A stretch of 64,000 bases of DNA from Timema cristinae. Taxonomy: Eukaryota; Arthropoda; Insecta; Phasmatodea; Timematidae. A model generated the notes under the pieces. It was not told where the DNA came from. It saw only the letters and a program-made list of their open reading frames with translations, and ran no database searches. Location: NCBI GenBank assembly GCA_039000515.1, contig JBCFYV010000012.1:128288652-128352651 (forward strand). The letters are read 5' to 3'. The translations under genes and the position numbers were made by a program. Below, in pieces: positions 1 to 10,982 of this stretch (positions are counted from its first letter, which is position 1; every line of letters starts with the position of its first letter).

Positions 1-616
1 CTCCTGGACATAAGAACACGACAGTAGTACTCCTGGACATAAGAACATGACAGTAATACTACTGGACATAAGAACACGACAGCAGTACTCCTGGACATAA
101 GAACATGACAGTAATACTCCTGGACATAAGAACACGACAGCAGTACTCCTGGACATAAGAACACGACAGCAGTACTCCTGGACATAAGAACACGACAGCA
201 GTACTCCTGGACATAAGAACACGACAGTAATACTCCTGGACATAAGAACACGACAGCAGTACTCCTGGACATAAGAACACGACAGTAGTACTCCTTGACA
301 TAAGAACACGACAGCAGTACTCCTGGACATAAGAACACGGCAGTAGTACTCCTGGACATAAGAACACGACAGTAGTACTCCTGGACATAAGAACACGACA
401 GTAGTACTCCTGGACATAAGAACACGACAGTAATACTCCTGGACATAAGAAAATGACAGTAGTACTCCTGGACATAAGGACACGACAGTAATACTCCTGG
501 ACATAAGAACACGACAGTAATACTCCTGGACATAAGAACACGACAGTAATACTACTGGACATAAGAACACGACAGCAGTACTCCTGGACATAAGAACATG
601 ACAGTACTCCTGACAA
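1..616. repeat. 29-bp tandem array, cut by window start
   Basis: About 21 copies of a 29-bp unit (ctcctggacataagaacacg...) with few variants. On the gene strand each unit reads TTCTTATGTCCAG|GAG, an acceptor-like tract. The array lies in the intron after exon 26, so it may sit close to the next acceptor beyond the window. Confidence 0.95.
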
Positions 617-705
617 GATTCAAACCTTGATCTTTCTTTCACTGACAACAGAATATATTGTGAGCTTGACACCTGAGACCACGTAACCACCAGTGCAAGG
701 ATGTT
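612..705 (-). repeat. tRNA-like SINE fragment (family 3)
   Basis: In reverse orientation it carries GGTGGTTACGTGGTCTCAG and a box B-like GGTTTGAATC. Related copies occur at 4745-4965, 11640-11790 and 12180-12300. It directly abuts the 29-bp array. From here to 1085 I see only AT-rich unique intron. Confidence 0.45.
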
Positions 706-1087
706 AGATCAGTAGATGAAACCCAAACAGAATTAAGATGCTGTGGTTTCAGAGACACTAAACTATCTTGAGGAGTGTTTTAACCAACGTTTACTGAGCT
801 CATTAAAATAAATATATCTGTAAAGTTCGTTATACAATTTTTAAGTGTATTTCAAACAATCAAAATGAAACAAAATTTGATCTTTTAGTGAGATTGACTA
901 TTTGGCATTTTCTATGAGAATAATTGTCAATTAGGTCGATTTTAATGATGGTTAAAGATTAAAATGAAACCATTCATATTTTTACTAAGAAGGAGACAAC
1001 ATCGCTCCTTGTCTGTTTTGTCTGAAATAGCCAGTTGCACTGTCATTTAATGTTTCCATTCTAAAAAAAATATTTCTCTCTATCAAA

Positions 1088-1335
1088 GATCAACCTTAGC
1101 TCAATCGGTGGCATGTCTGTCAACTGAGCTAAGGGTTCCCGGGTTCGATTCCCTGCATGGCCGAAACATTTATCATTGGTGAAATGTAGGTTGACCCTTT
1201 CCCATTGATAATTAATGTCCGGGGACTGGATGTTGTGACTGTCCTAGTCTTAAGATAGTTTATAAGAGATATGAAGCCACTACAGGCCTATATGCCACAG
1301 GCTGAAAACAGTAATGGATGTAGAAAAAAAATACC
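1088..1335 (+). repeat. tRNA-derived SINE (family 1)
   Basis: The 5' end looks like a decayed tRNA: CTTAGCTCAATCGGTGGCAT (box A) and GGGTTCGATTCCC (box B). The body has ATTAATGTCCGGGGACTGGA and a 3' A-rich end. Copies at 2495-2655, 20250-20480 and, reversed, 52610-52875 share head and body, so this is a dispersed retroposon rather than a tRNA gene. Confidence 0.75.
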
Positions 1336-1646
1336 ATTGATAAGAAGTAAAATGTGTGTTGATGTGCTTTTTATGACAGTCATATTCTGAGCTAAGGCAA
1401 ATATTTAAAATTTAAGAAAGAGAAATTTACCTGTGATTTTTCTATCCATATCACTTCAGTTTAAGTTAATACTTAGCCAAAAAAAGCCATTGTACACACA
1501 GACTTTTAATACCTAATTCCAACTTTCTATGTACCTTCAGCTTTCCATGCTGTACCAGGTAAAGTACCCAGGCAATCCACACCCTCTAGTGGCCATCGTC
1601 AAATCTGCCACAACTTTGACAGCCACGAAACATTTTTAAAACTTAC

Positions 1647-1843
1647 CTTAGCAATGCAGCGATCATTGGCACACTTGAACATAGAGAAGAGACAAGGCAT
1701 CGATTGCTTTCCGAGACATCCTTGCTCAACACTCTCGTCTGATTGGTCGTCACAGTCGTGTTCTCCATCGCACACCCAGGCCCAAGGAATGCAGCGCCCA
1801 GTCGAATTACATTTGAACTCTGTGTCGTTGCAAGAACGAGTTT
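1647..1843 (-). CDS. LRP1: LRP1 exon 26 of window: LA repeat 7 and first half of LA repeat 8
   Basis: A 197-nt exon, phase 1 to phase 0. A full LA repeat ([39 protein letters not shown]) is followed by the first three cysteines of the next ([16 protein letters not shown]). The donor is GCTAAG|GTAAGT. The rest of LA repeat 8 is not found in the 1.6 kb downstream, so the next exon lies outside the window. Confidence 0.93.
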
Positions 1844-1964
1844 CTGAAATAAAAAATGATATATGTTATGGAAAATATAGTGTGACAATTTAATGATATA
1901 AAAATAGATATCATTTATGATTTCATGATGTTAAAATAACTGTACATTCTAAATAAGCAACTCT

Positions 1965-2165
1965 TTATGGAGCTGGAGAGTTCAAGGTCACCAGAACATA
2001 ATCTCTCCATTCAACCCTAACCTGACACCATCTCCTTCAAATACATTCTCATACTATCCTCCCAACAATGTCGCAACCTACCAATGGTTCTTGTATCTAC
2101 AGGTTTCCCAACTAAAATGTTGTGTATGCACCTGTCATCACCAATACACACACCACATGACCACC
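1965..2165 (-). repeat. Dispersed element copy related to 8395-9150
   Basis: The segment from GGAGAGTTCAAGGTCACCAG on matches, in the opposite orientation, the element at 8395-8640, including the part that forms the 79-bp array there. Here it is present once, without expansion. Confidence 0.6.
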
Positions 2166-2238
2166 GCACCTAATCCTGCACGTCTTATATTACACATATT
2201 TTCCAACAATCACAGATATATTACTGTGTTGTACTCAC

Positions 2239-2355
2239 TGCAATGATCCGTCTCATCAGATCCATCGGCACAATCTGGAGTGGCGTCGCACTGCCACGTG
2301 GTGGGAATACACTCGGCATTGTTGCACTGGAACTGGTCTGTTCTGCAGTGGTACT
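2239..2355 (-). CDS. LRP1: LRP1 exon 25 of window: LA repeat 6 of cluster III
   Basis: A 117-nt exon, phase 1 to phase 1, one compact LA repeat: [37 protein letters not shown], with all six cysteines. The acceptor is TTGTTTAAAG|AG, weak in that AAAG replaces YAG. The donor TTGCA|GTGAGT is good. Confidence 0.9.
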
Positions 2356-2494
2356 CTTTAAACAATCAACACTAAACTAGCTAACTTTTCACACATTTTG
2401 AATATTCTTCTAGGCCCGAGCAAAACTTCAAAATTGATCATCTGAATCTTATAAGAGTATGTTTTCGATTCTTAAGTCTGAATCGTAATATCTG

Positions 2495-2660
2495 AAAGAT
2501 GTGTTTGCCTATTGGGCTAAGGGTCCAGGGTTCGATCCCTGGCAAGGCTGAAAATTTATCATTGATGAAAATATGGGTTTACCCCTTCACAGTGATGAGT
2601 TAATGGCCGGGGACTGGATGTTGTGTTAAGATAGATTATAGGGCATATGAAGCTTTGTAA
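2495..2660 (+). repeat. tRNA-derived SINE (family 1), 5' decayed
   Basis: Box B-like GGGTTCGATCCCTGG, then TTATCATTGATGAAAATATG and GGCCGGGGACTGGATGTTGT as in the copy at 1088. The box A side is poorly preserved. Confidence 0.65.
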
Positions 2661-2735
2661 CTGTCGAGTCAAAGCCTCTAACATGTTTTAATCAAGACAA
2701 CAATGGTATGTATTGACGAGTTTAATAGCACTCAC

Positions 2736-2876
2736 TGCAATCCCTCTCGTCAGAGCTTAGTTGGTCTCCCTGAGCATCGTTACAGTCATTATCTTTGTCA
2801 CATTTCCACGCCATCAGGATGCACTGACCACCGTCACATTGGAACTTGTTGGGGGGACATTGCGGTGGCTCTGTCC
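2736..2876 (-). CDS. LRP1: LRP1 exon 24 of window: LA repeat 5 of cluster III
   Basis: A 141-nt exon, phase 1 to phase 1, one LA repeat: [29 protein letters not shown], then SSDERDC. Between DCND and SDE it has about six extra residues (AQGDQLS) compared with the usual calcium loop, a local insertion in an otherwise normal repeat. Confidence 0.9.
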
Positions 2877-4075
2877 CTGTAATGTCAACACAACAACACT
2901 AGACGTCAACTGATGCACAAACCAACCAATCAAATCAGTTATTAGTTCATCTGCAATTACTAGATTAAGTTGATATCTGGAAAATTAAATGATTGGATTT
3001 AGCCAAATAAAAAGTTGTATTTTTATATTAAAATTCTGCAATTGAAATGCCTAAATCGGCTAAAGATGTTTATAAAAATCAACTCAAATTTAAGTGCTGT
3101 AGTGCTACAAAAAATTTACAGCTACATTCATCAGTTTTAAATTTTAAATATTTTCCTTTTTTTTTTGTGATAACAACTGGTTCAAATATTCATTTCACTT
3201 CTTTACCAGAGGTCCTTGGTTGGGGGAAATAAGCTTTGATTGGTCAGAGAAACAGTAAGAGAAACATAGTAACTGTATATTGGTTTCTGGTAATTTCATG
3301 CAAAAACATATCAAGGAATGATGTCTGCTATTTAATAAAAATGTGAATAGCTTTTATATCGCTACTTCTCATCAAAATCAACCTAATTGACTTTCACAAT
3401 AGACTGTCTATTATCTAGAGATGTAAGAAAAAAAATGGGAGAAAATTAAAGATTAACTTATGTATTTATCCTTTTGTTTAAAATACTATGACAAAGAAAT
3501 TTGTTTGTTTACTTTTCATCAAATGGTGCTAGGCACAACATTAGCTTATCCCCGTTTCTCCGTTAGTTAGAGCAGCATGAGATGAATACTTCTTTGTTTA
3601 ACTTTTTGTTACATAGTAGGAACAGCTCTTATGTGTTTAGACATGGTCACTATGGGTTTAAAAAAATTAAAAATGATAAAAACAGCAGAGGTTCACCTGT
3701 TTACAACACAAACCAACAACATACACATGTTTTTCTCAAACGTAAACAATGAATATGTCCGCTCAAGTAATTATGGTCGGCACTTCCACTAAATGACAGG
3801 TTCGCCATTTGTACAATCTTCGGTCAGTTTTATCGTAGAGTAGCGTGTAAGTTTGAAATATTAGATGATATTTTGAAATGTTAATTTTTACTGCTCTGGA
3901 TAGTCGAGCATATCAGTTGTTTGTTTGTTTGTTTTAAAATACTATAATACACTAAATATTTTTATATTCATTAAAATGCGCCAGTAAAAGTTCATAAAAA
4001 CGTGTTTCACCAAATTTGGGTGTATCTACCAATTATTGTAATGTTGAATCATTTTCTTTTTATTTTAATATTTTG
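2877..4075. other. Intron sequence without recognised features
   Basis: AT-rich sequence with scattered short ORFs and no repeat or exon that I can recognise. Confidence 0.5.
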
Positions 4076-4735
4076 TTTGTCAAGGCAGCTCACTACTTGT
4101 TTGCTGAGGCAGCTCACTACTTGTTTGCTGAGGCAGTTCACTACTTGTTTGACGAGGCAGTTCACTACTTGTTTGCTGAGGCAGCTCACTACTTGTTTGC
4201 CGAGGCAGCTCATATTTTGACAGCAGTCATACTTGTTTGACGAGGCAGTCACTACTTGTTTGCCGAGGCAGCTCACTACTTGTTTGCCGAGGCAGCTCAC
4301 TACTTGTTTGACGAGGCAGTCACTACTTGTTTGACGAGGCAGTTCACTACTTGTTTGCCGAAGCAGTTCACTACTTGTTTGACGAGGCAGCTCACTACTT
4401 GTTTGCCGAAGCAGTTCACTACTTGTTTGACGAGGCAGTCACTACTTGTTTGCCGAGGCAGCTCACTACTTGTTTGCGAGGCAGCTCACTACTTGTTTGT
4501 CAAGGCAGCTCACTACTTGTTTGCTGAGGCAGCTCACTACTTGTTGCTGAGGCAGCTCACTACTTGTTTGCTGAGGCAGCTCACTACTTGTTTGTCAGGC
4601 AGCTCACTACTGTTGCCGAACTTCACTTTTGTTTGACGAGGCAGTCACTACTTGTTTGCTGAGGCAGCTCACTACTTGTTTGCCGAGGCAGCTCACTACT
4701 TGTTTGACGAGGCAGCTCACTACTTGTTTGGGTTA
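4076..4735. repeat. 24-bp tandem array
   Basis: About 27 copies of a 24-bp unit (gaggcagctcactacttgtt plus tg(c/a)(t/c)). Single-base deletions are concentrated around 4470-4640. ORFs on both strands are by-products of the 24-bp (8-codon) period and show no protein signature. Confidence 0.95.
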
Positions 4736-4744
4736 TAAGCATAT

Positions 4745-4965
4745 GTACTCATTACACTAATGTCTTAGGGATCAGGAAGGTTGAATTTAAAGGAAATGTA
4801 CCTACATTTGTGTGGATAGAGAGCGAGTAAAACCATTTTAGGGAGTAAAAAAACCTCGGTACACCTGATCAAGGTTTGAACCCCAACCACCCCGTCAATG
4901 TCAGTCCAGTCTATTGTGAGAGTGACAGCTCAGACCATCTGACCACCACATTTAATATAGATTGG
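4745..4965 (-). repeat. tRNA-like SINE (family 3)
   Basis: In reverse, GGTGGTCAGATGGTCTGAGC resembles box A and GGGGTTCAAACCTTGATCAG resembles box B. The tail towards 4745 has ATGTACCTACATTTGTGTGG-like sequence. The sequence from 4965 to about 6180 is unique and partly GC-richer, with no supported gene. Confidence 0.5.
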
Positions 4966-6178
4966 TACTCGTAGAAAATGAATCATCAATGACCTAATTC
5001 TGGTCCACAAGGTGCCAGTTCGAACTAATTAAACAACTAAAGTGTAGAATGATTGCTAAACTTTTGTTTGAAACCCAAAGGAATAAGGTTGCACCGTGAG
5101 AGAAGTGGGTTGACGAACATTTACACAACATAAACATTAACTTTCTGTTGTGAGGCTCCATTTGAAATTTACCAATGAGGATGAAAGTTGTTTGCAGAGC
5201 TGTGAAACCAAGAAAATACGGGTTGAAATTGTTGTAGTACTCCTTTAAAATGGTATCTTTGTTGGTCAAATGTTCTCAGGCGTCAGCCTCGCAACATACT
5301 GGACTGCAGATGTTGGGTAGATCAGGGTTAGAATACCGGTAGGGTGCATCGAGGGTGGTTTTCAAGTAAATGTGGGTACACTTATTCTAAATTTGCACCA
5401 CCCACCAATCACCAACAAGACCTCCACTACCATAGCAGTCATCCTTCAGACACAAAGATATTGTAAACAGCTCTCCAAAGAGAGGTTACCCCAAACCTCT
5501 AGTAGACAACCAAATCTCCAGAGGGACGACTATGACCCTCCAAAAGGAGTTGAGAACATTCCTTCACAACACAATACCATCCTAGTCTACACGATCTTTA
5601 AGAGTGGTTACAAGTTCCTAACCAGTTTCACCCAGACCCAAACCCTTCTTAGTTCCTCCTAATCTCCTCAATATTCTAGTCCGTCCCAAACTTCCGACCA
5701 CCAAAGGTTGATACCCCTGCGGTAGCACCTGCCAGCTACGTCCTTCAACAGCAAAACAATAACTTGGTATATCAACTACAGTGCAGAATATATAGGGCTT
5801 ACTATAGTTCTCTCGGACATTGTTACAACACGACATAGAAGAAGTTGTATCACTCACCAAGCCAGCCCTAGTTGACTCGTTTACAATAAACCCGAGATGC
5901 ACTCCACTACAAAATCCACATTCAACTGAGCCAGAGTTCGAGGCTCACTGCTGGCCGTGTTGGGAGAGTCCCCCATTCCCTTCTTCCAAGTGAACAAACA
6001 GACAAGCGAACGTCGATCAGGAGCGCGCGCTGCCAGGCGCATTCTAAATCTTCTATGGACTGTATTTGTGCTTGTGACCAATGCTCGTATGCTCTCGAAA
6101 TTGTTCTCGAACCCCCCCCCCCCCCTTTTACTCCACGCACTGAGAACACATGATTACCGTAAGGTATTTAATGGTTAG

Positions 6179-6213
6179 AGTCCAGAGTAGAGACACACAT
6201 TACACTCTGGACT
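6179..6213. repeat. Perfect 10-bp inverted repeat
   Basis: AGTCCAGAGT and ACTCTGGACT face each other across 15 bases and would form a stem-loop. It follows a poly-C run at about 6114-6125. It could mark the edge of a transposon-derived segment that extends to about 7430. Confidence 0.5.
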
Positions 6214-6544
6214 TACAAGGTAAATAGCCTAACTATTATGTAGGCTCGTCACTCTTTTCTAAATTCACTTTGGCTTTAAAACATCTATCTTTCAAAATTC
6301 AATGTCTCGGACTTCAGTATATTTATATATAGCTATGATTAATATATAATGCTACGATAAGATATTTTGGTCCTTGCCCTTAAGGCAATGTTAACTTGGG
6401 GAAAACCTTTGTCTTCATTAATATTTTTTGTACCTTGAATTTCCGCATCACGGAAAGTTTTGTGATTTGGTATAACTAACCTGGGAAAGCTACGTTATGT
6501 TAACTTTAATTTTTGTCATCAGGACCTATTTAGAAGGGTAGGGA

Positions 6545-7235
6545 TAGTTTATATTTGCCACCTTGTTTTCCTTTCAAGGTTAGTTAAATGTGGGGCTGTG
6601 AGCCGGCGGAGAGATTAATCCTTGTACGGACACTTTGTTGATGTTGAAGTTAGGATAGTTTATTGTTGTTTCTTGTTTGTGTCTATATTCTTATGGTTAT
6701 TAAATGTGGGGCCGCGAGCCGGCCAGTGCTTATATCCGCGGAGGGCGCTCTGTTTGTTATGAAAACTTTTAGGTATTCTTACTTGACTTTGGACTTTGTA
6801 TTTTGTCAGGTATTATATTAATGCCTCTATCGTTGTTTAGGTTAGGTACTTGAGCTCTTGTCTCACCTAATGTTTTGGAGTTTGGGCATGTGTTGGCTCT
6901 CTACCCATGAGATTAAAAGACATTTATTATTATGTAACAGGAGACCAATTTATTATATTTTTATTGCCATTCTTTGATGACGCCATTTTGGGACGTCTAA
7001 GAATAAGGAGCCGCCTGTTGTTTGTTATTATTTTAGTGCCCATCTGGCCTTGGCGGTAACCCTTGTGTCTTGTAGCCCATCTGGCTCATGTCCTTGGTTA
7101 ACGCTATAACTCTTACGTGCCATCATGGCTGTACCATGTTATTTATGAATAAATGTATTTACTCTATTATGCTTACCTCTATGTGTTATTTGTGTGGGTA
7201 ATTTGGTGGTGGTCACATTGGCGTTTGGGTAGGGA
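6545..7235. mobile_element. Possible solo LTR or retroelement remnant
   Basis: Two degenerate direct copies share TTAAATGTGGGG(C)-GAGCCGGC and GTTAGGATAGTTTATTGTT. Further on come AATAAATG, then TGGTGGTCACATTGGCGTTT, which loosely resembles an LTR end followed by a primer-binding site. No reverse transcriptase or gag coding is present. This is a weak, pattern-based call. Confidence 0.25.
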
Positions 7236-7400
7236 TCCACAATGCGACAGTTCTCAACTCAGACAGTGGGACGCCACATGGACAGTCTCAACTCAAATGG
7301 AACTGCCACCAATGGAATTCTCAACTCAGACAGTGAAACTGCCCACCAATAAGACAGTTCTCACTCGACAGGAACTGCCACCATGACATTCTCAATCGAC
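7235..7400. repeat. Short degenerate tandem repeat
   Basis: Three to four imperfect copies of a unit with TCTCAACTCAGACAGTG...CTGCCACC, spaced roughly 45 bp apart. Confidence 0.6.
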
Positions 7401-7404
7401 ATTC

Positions 7405-7490
7405 CCTCTCTCCCTAGGTGGACTTTCTTCATTAAATTTACACTTATTAGTTTATTTATATTTATTTTGATCAGTTTCCATTAGTCTGAA
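7405..7490 (-). repeat. Fragment of the ~200-bp dispersed element
   Basis: GACTTTCTTCATTAAATTTA and TGATCAGTTTCCATTA match the copy at 52240-52505 in the same orientation. Other copies are at 13548, 15380, 44300, 48235 and 61350. Confidence 0.45.
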
Positions 7491-7643
7491 ATGATCTGGC
7501 CATTGGGCCCCCTCATTGTTAAACAATGATGGCTAGTATATGTGCGCACAACTCTGAACAAGCAGTGAGATGTAGTGCTAAGAAAATAAAGTATTTTAAT
7601 TGGTAACATCCGAAGCTGGTACCTAAATAAGCCCACGACTTAC

Positions 7644-7784
7644 TTGCATCACAGTTCATTTCATCGCTGTTGTCCCAACAGTCGTTCTCTCCGTCGCAAA
7701 GCCAGTTTGCATAAATACAAGCCGTCGTGTGGTTGCAAGCTATCATTGGAGCCCTTCGGTGCAATCCCGAGCAGTTTCTTGGTG
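7644..7784 (-). CDS. LRP1: LRP1 exon 23 of window: LA repeat 4 of cluster III
   Basis: A 141-nt exon, phase 1 to phase 1, encodes one LA repeat with an unusually long first loop: [20 protein letters not shown], then [20 protein letters not shown] and NC. The long first loop is also seen in the matching repeat of vertebrate LRP1. Donor GCAA|GTAAGT is strong. Confidence 0.92.
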
Positions 7785-8099
7785 CTGAAACAAGTACCAA
7801 CCCACAAAAACTTAACTGTCACCTCTTTTACAAGTCAAATTATGCTGTAAACGACAAAGACAAATGTCACTATAATTAGGGATCCTTTAAGTCTGAACCT
7901 TAGAATCCTTAAGGATGATTAAAATTAGAGGATTCAAAAAAATATTGGATTAAGGATTCAATAAACTAAAATATAAAAATCTTTTCTTAAGATTTTAAAT
8001 TGGAATTTGTCTTATAACTTTGATGTAGCTTAAAGGTGGTTCGGACGCAACAAAATTATAAGACACACTCAACAACCAGACCCCAGGCCACTGATAAAC

Positions 8100-8122
8100 C
8101 GAATGAATGAATGAATGAATGT
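8100..8122. repeat. GAAT microsatellite
   Basis: Five uninterrupted GAAT repeats. The intron from 7860 to 8390 is otherwise AT-rich and without recognised features. Confidence 0.8.
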
Positions 8123-8394
8123 TAGCATTTAGTTATTATTTTTATTTTATATTAATTTGTTATATTCCTATTTCCTCTTACGATCATCATTTATTAAAAG
8201 TTAAGGATTTAGATTCAAGACTCAGGATTCGAAGGTAAAATGAACATTTATAAAATAGTGGTTTTGACTTTTTGAGTTGACACATTTCTACTAATATAAT
8301 TTACTTTATCTCTTTTTACTAAAGTTCCAATTTAAATCAAAGATTCACAATCTTTCTTAGAGCAAAGTGCTGAGAGATAAGGGGGATGAACAAA

Positions 8395-8595
8395 TAGGAG
8401 AATGGAGAAATTTATATAATTAAGAACTTCATGGACCCAAATATATTAAGGGTGATGAAGGTGGGGAGGTAATGTAGTGTGTACACAGCATTTTAGTTGG
8501 GAAACCTGAAGATACAGGACACCTCGGTAGGCAGAGACATCAATGGGAGGAAATTGTGAACATGTATTTGAAGGAGTTTGTGTGTAAGGATAAGG
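8395..8595 (+). repeat. Dispersed element body leading into the 79-bp array
   Basis: The segment GGAAACCTGAAGATACAGGA to GAAGGAGTTTGTGTGTAAGG also exists, reversed, around 1965-2165. Its 3' part continues without a break into the first unit of the 79-bp array. Confidence 0.55.
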
Positions 8596-9148
8596 TTGAA
8601 TGAAGAACTTCGTTCTGGTGACCTTGAACTCTCCAGTTCCTTAAGACAGAGAGTTAGTTGTGTCAGGTTAGGTTGAATGGAGAGCTTATGTTCTGGTGAC
8701 CTTGAACTCTCCAGTTCCTTAAGAAAAGAAGTTAGTTGTGTCAGGTTAGGGTTGAATGGAGAGCTTATGTTCTGGTGACCTTGAACTCTCCAGTTCCTTA
8801 AGAAAAGAGAGTTAGTTGTGTCCGGTTAGGTTGAATGGAGAGCTTATGTTCTGGTGACCTTGAACTCTCCAGTTCCTTAAGAAAAGAGAGTTAGTTGTGT
8901 CGGTTAGGGTTGAATGGAGAGCTTATGTTCTGGTGACCTTGAACTCTCCAGTTCCTTAAGACCAGAGAGTTAGTTGTGTCAGGTTAGGGTTGAATGGAGA
9001 GCTTACGTTCTGGTGACCTTGAACTCTCCAGTTCCTTAAGAAAAGAGAGTTAGTTGTGTCCGGATAGGGTTGAATGGAGAGCTTATGTTCTGGTGACCTT
9101 GAACGCTCCAGGTCCTTAAGACAAGAGAGTTAGTTAGTTAGCCCTAAC
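8596..9148. repeat. 79-bp tandem array
   Basis: Seven copies of a 78-80 bp unit containing GAGCTTATGTTCTGGTGACC and GAGAGTTAGTTGTGTC. The unit is the end of the dispersed element at 8395, tandemly expanded. It stops about 27 bp from the donor of exon 22. Confidence 0.92.
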
Positions 9149-9174
9149 AAGAGTAAAGGGAGAACTCTACTCAC

Positions 9175-9402
9175 GGCAATTCATCTCATCGCTGGCATCC
9201 AGACAGTCCGCATCATGGTCACAACGGAAGCTTGAAAGGATGCAAGTACCAGACGCGCACCGGAAATGAGACTCGTCTGTGCATGTGCAGTTTAGTTCGT
9301 CACTGCCGTCCCCACAGTCGTTCATGTTGTTACAGGTGTGGTTGTCAAACACACATCTGTTGTTGGAGCACTGGAAGTAGCCGTTGTGGCACACTCGAAA
9401 GG
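9175..9402 (-). CDS. LRP1: LRP1 exon 22 of window: LA repeats 2 and 3 of cluster III
   Basis: A 228-nt exon, phase 1 to phase 1, with two complete LA repeats ([20 protein letters not shown] with [11 protein letters not shown], and [15 protein letters not shown] with [11 protein letters not shown]). All 12 cysteines and both DxSDE calcium motifs are present. The donor is TTGCC|GTGAGT. The 79-bp array begins about 25 bp into the intron. Confidence 0.94.
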
Positions 9403-9533
9403 CTGAGAGGGAACAGAAGACAACAACAAGCCTTCACTGGGGTGTTCTGTTACAATGAGTCAGCCTCTACTAACATTACACTCTACAGTATCAACAATGA
9501 GATGATGATGATGATATCCACGGAAATACACAC

Positions 9534-9787
9534 CACAGTAAGAGCTGTCCTCGTCTGAATGATCCCCGCAGTGAGCGATTCCGTCACAAGTCAAGTGGTA
9601 AGGTATACAGGGTCAGAGGAGCATCTGAAAGAGTCAGCTGTACAGTTGGTGTCACTGCTGGCGCAGCGAGTGCCACCCACAATGAGCTCTCGGCCTGGGA
9701 AACAGCTGCAGATGGGTTCCCCGGCTGCGTCCAGGGTGCAGATGTCTTCACAGCCTCCATTCAAGACAAGGCAAGCGTTGGAGAAAC
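9534..9787 (-). CDS. LRP1: LRP1 exon 21 of window: EGF plus first LA repeat of cluster III (one base missing)
   Basis: The exon is 254 nt where the phases need 255. The first part encodes an EGF ([37 protein letters not shown]) and the start of an LA repeat ([13 protein letters not shown]). A stop follows in that frame. Adding one C to the run at 9610-9612 gives [20 protein letters not shown] and restores all six LA cysteines. Acceptor TGTCCAAG, donor TGTG|GTGTGT. Confidence 0.88.
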
Positions 9788-9901
9788 CTTGGACATAAAG
9801 ACAATCATCAATACAGAGTCCGACATGTCACTCCCATGTTAGGACTGGGTTGTAAGCTATGCCCTATGGCATCAAACACGCACGGGACTTGTATGACTCA
9901 C

Positions 9902-10091
9902 AGTCGGTGGTGTCATTGGCCACGGCGATGATGCCCATGGGTCTGGGTACCTCCTTCCTGAGCCAAACCCAGTCGTCTCCGGTGTATTTGTTGGCCCGGA
10001 TCACCGCATGGAGCACCCAGTCCGTCCAGAAGATGTAGTCTCCGTAAACCGCCAGGTCGAACGGGTTGTGTGGAGTCACTTTGCCCAGGAT
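9902..10091 (-). CDS. LRP1: LRP1 exon 20 of window: end of propeller IV
   Basis: A 190-nt exon, phase 0 to phase 1, encoding [35 protein letters not shown] and [14 protein letters not shown]. The GIIAVANDT.xC ending is strongly diagnostic of LRP1. Donor GACT|GTGAGT completes a cysteine with the next exon. Its acceptor sits next to a short degenerate repeat at 10095-10205. Confidence 0.95.
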
Positions 10092-10094
10092 CTG

Positions 10095-10205
10095 GGGGCA
10101 ATCACTTGTCAAACAATCACATGCCCAGCAATCACTTGTCAACAATCACTTGTCTAGCAATCATCGTCCACAGCATCACTGTCCAGCAATCACTCGTCCA
10201 GCATC
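10095..10205. repeat. Degenerate ~20-bp tandem repeat beside exon 20
   Basis: Six or so imperfect copies of AGCAATCACTTGTC begin within 10 bp of the exon 20 acceptor (CCCCAG), so they occupy the usual branch-point zone. Confidence 0.7.
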
Positions 10206-10982
10206 ACAGACATTCAGAACAGTTACCACCTGGTGTGAACTAAACAATTATTTCACAGTATCCATTTGTACATGTTCAAATAAAAACATTTCAGGTTTGT
10301 TCAAGTTTGTTTGTAAATAAATATATTGTTTGTGTTTTTGAAACAAATTTGAGGATAATGATGCAATCAAATGTGTTTTTTTAATACACGTAGATCAAGA
10401 GATACCAAGAAACATATTTGTCCTATTAATAAAGATAGAATCTTAAGTTTGTAGACCATTGTGTATTGATGACCTTGGAACATAGCGTTTGTGCAGGGCA
10501 TGTTTATATTGTGTGTGCAACACGCCCTGAGTGCACTTTGACTTTCCATGTCAACATCAACAAGTTTGACCTCGGTTACTGATGGAGTGTAGGGCAGGAA
10601 TGAGGAAATGTTTCAACAATAGACACCTCCCAGATATATTAAAGGAATCAAGATGGAATGCTGGACAAAGTAATCACCGACATTGTGATCCAATTAGTTG
10701 ATGAATGGACGCTTGGTTTATTGTGCCAATCTTCTTCCACCCAGCTATTCATCATAGTGTAAGGCAAAGTCTGTGATGGACGTGTGTATATTGAATTAGT
10801 CTGTGTCCAGGTATTGTATTTAATGTACAAATATGATAATTGATACAGTTACATTCATAAATCAAAGCTCATTTCCATCTGGTAATTGTCGCTGGTGATG
10901 TTCAATAAAGTGTACACATGTTTACCTACCTCCATTAACAATATTACCAACACACTACACATTTAATGTAAGTTTTTCTCAC
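10206..10982. other. Intron 19-20, mostly unique
   Basis: Around 10735-10825 there is a fragment (TTCATCATAGTGTAAGGCAA, CTGTGATGGACGTGTG) shared with 25185-25250 and 51230-51290, part of a dispersed SINE-like family. Nothing else is recognised. Confidence 0.4.

Noticed and set aside
1088..1160. Possible tRNA gene
   Set aside because: Box A and B are present, but the cloverleaf is imperfect and the same head and body recur elsewhere, so it is a tRNA-derived SINE.
5372..6178. Several 60-96 codon ORFs
   Set aside because: Overlapping on both strands, with no homology, splice context or composition signal.
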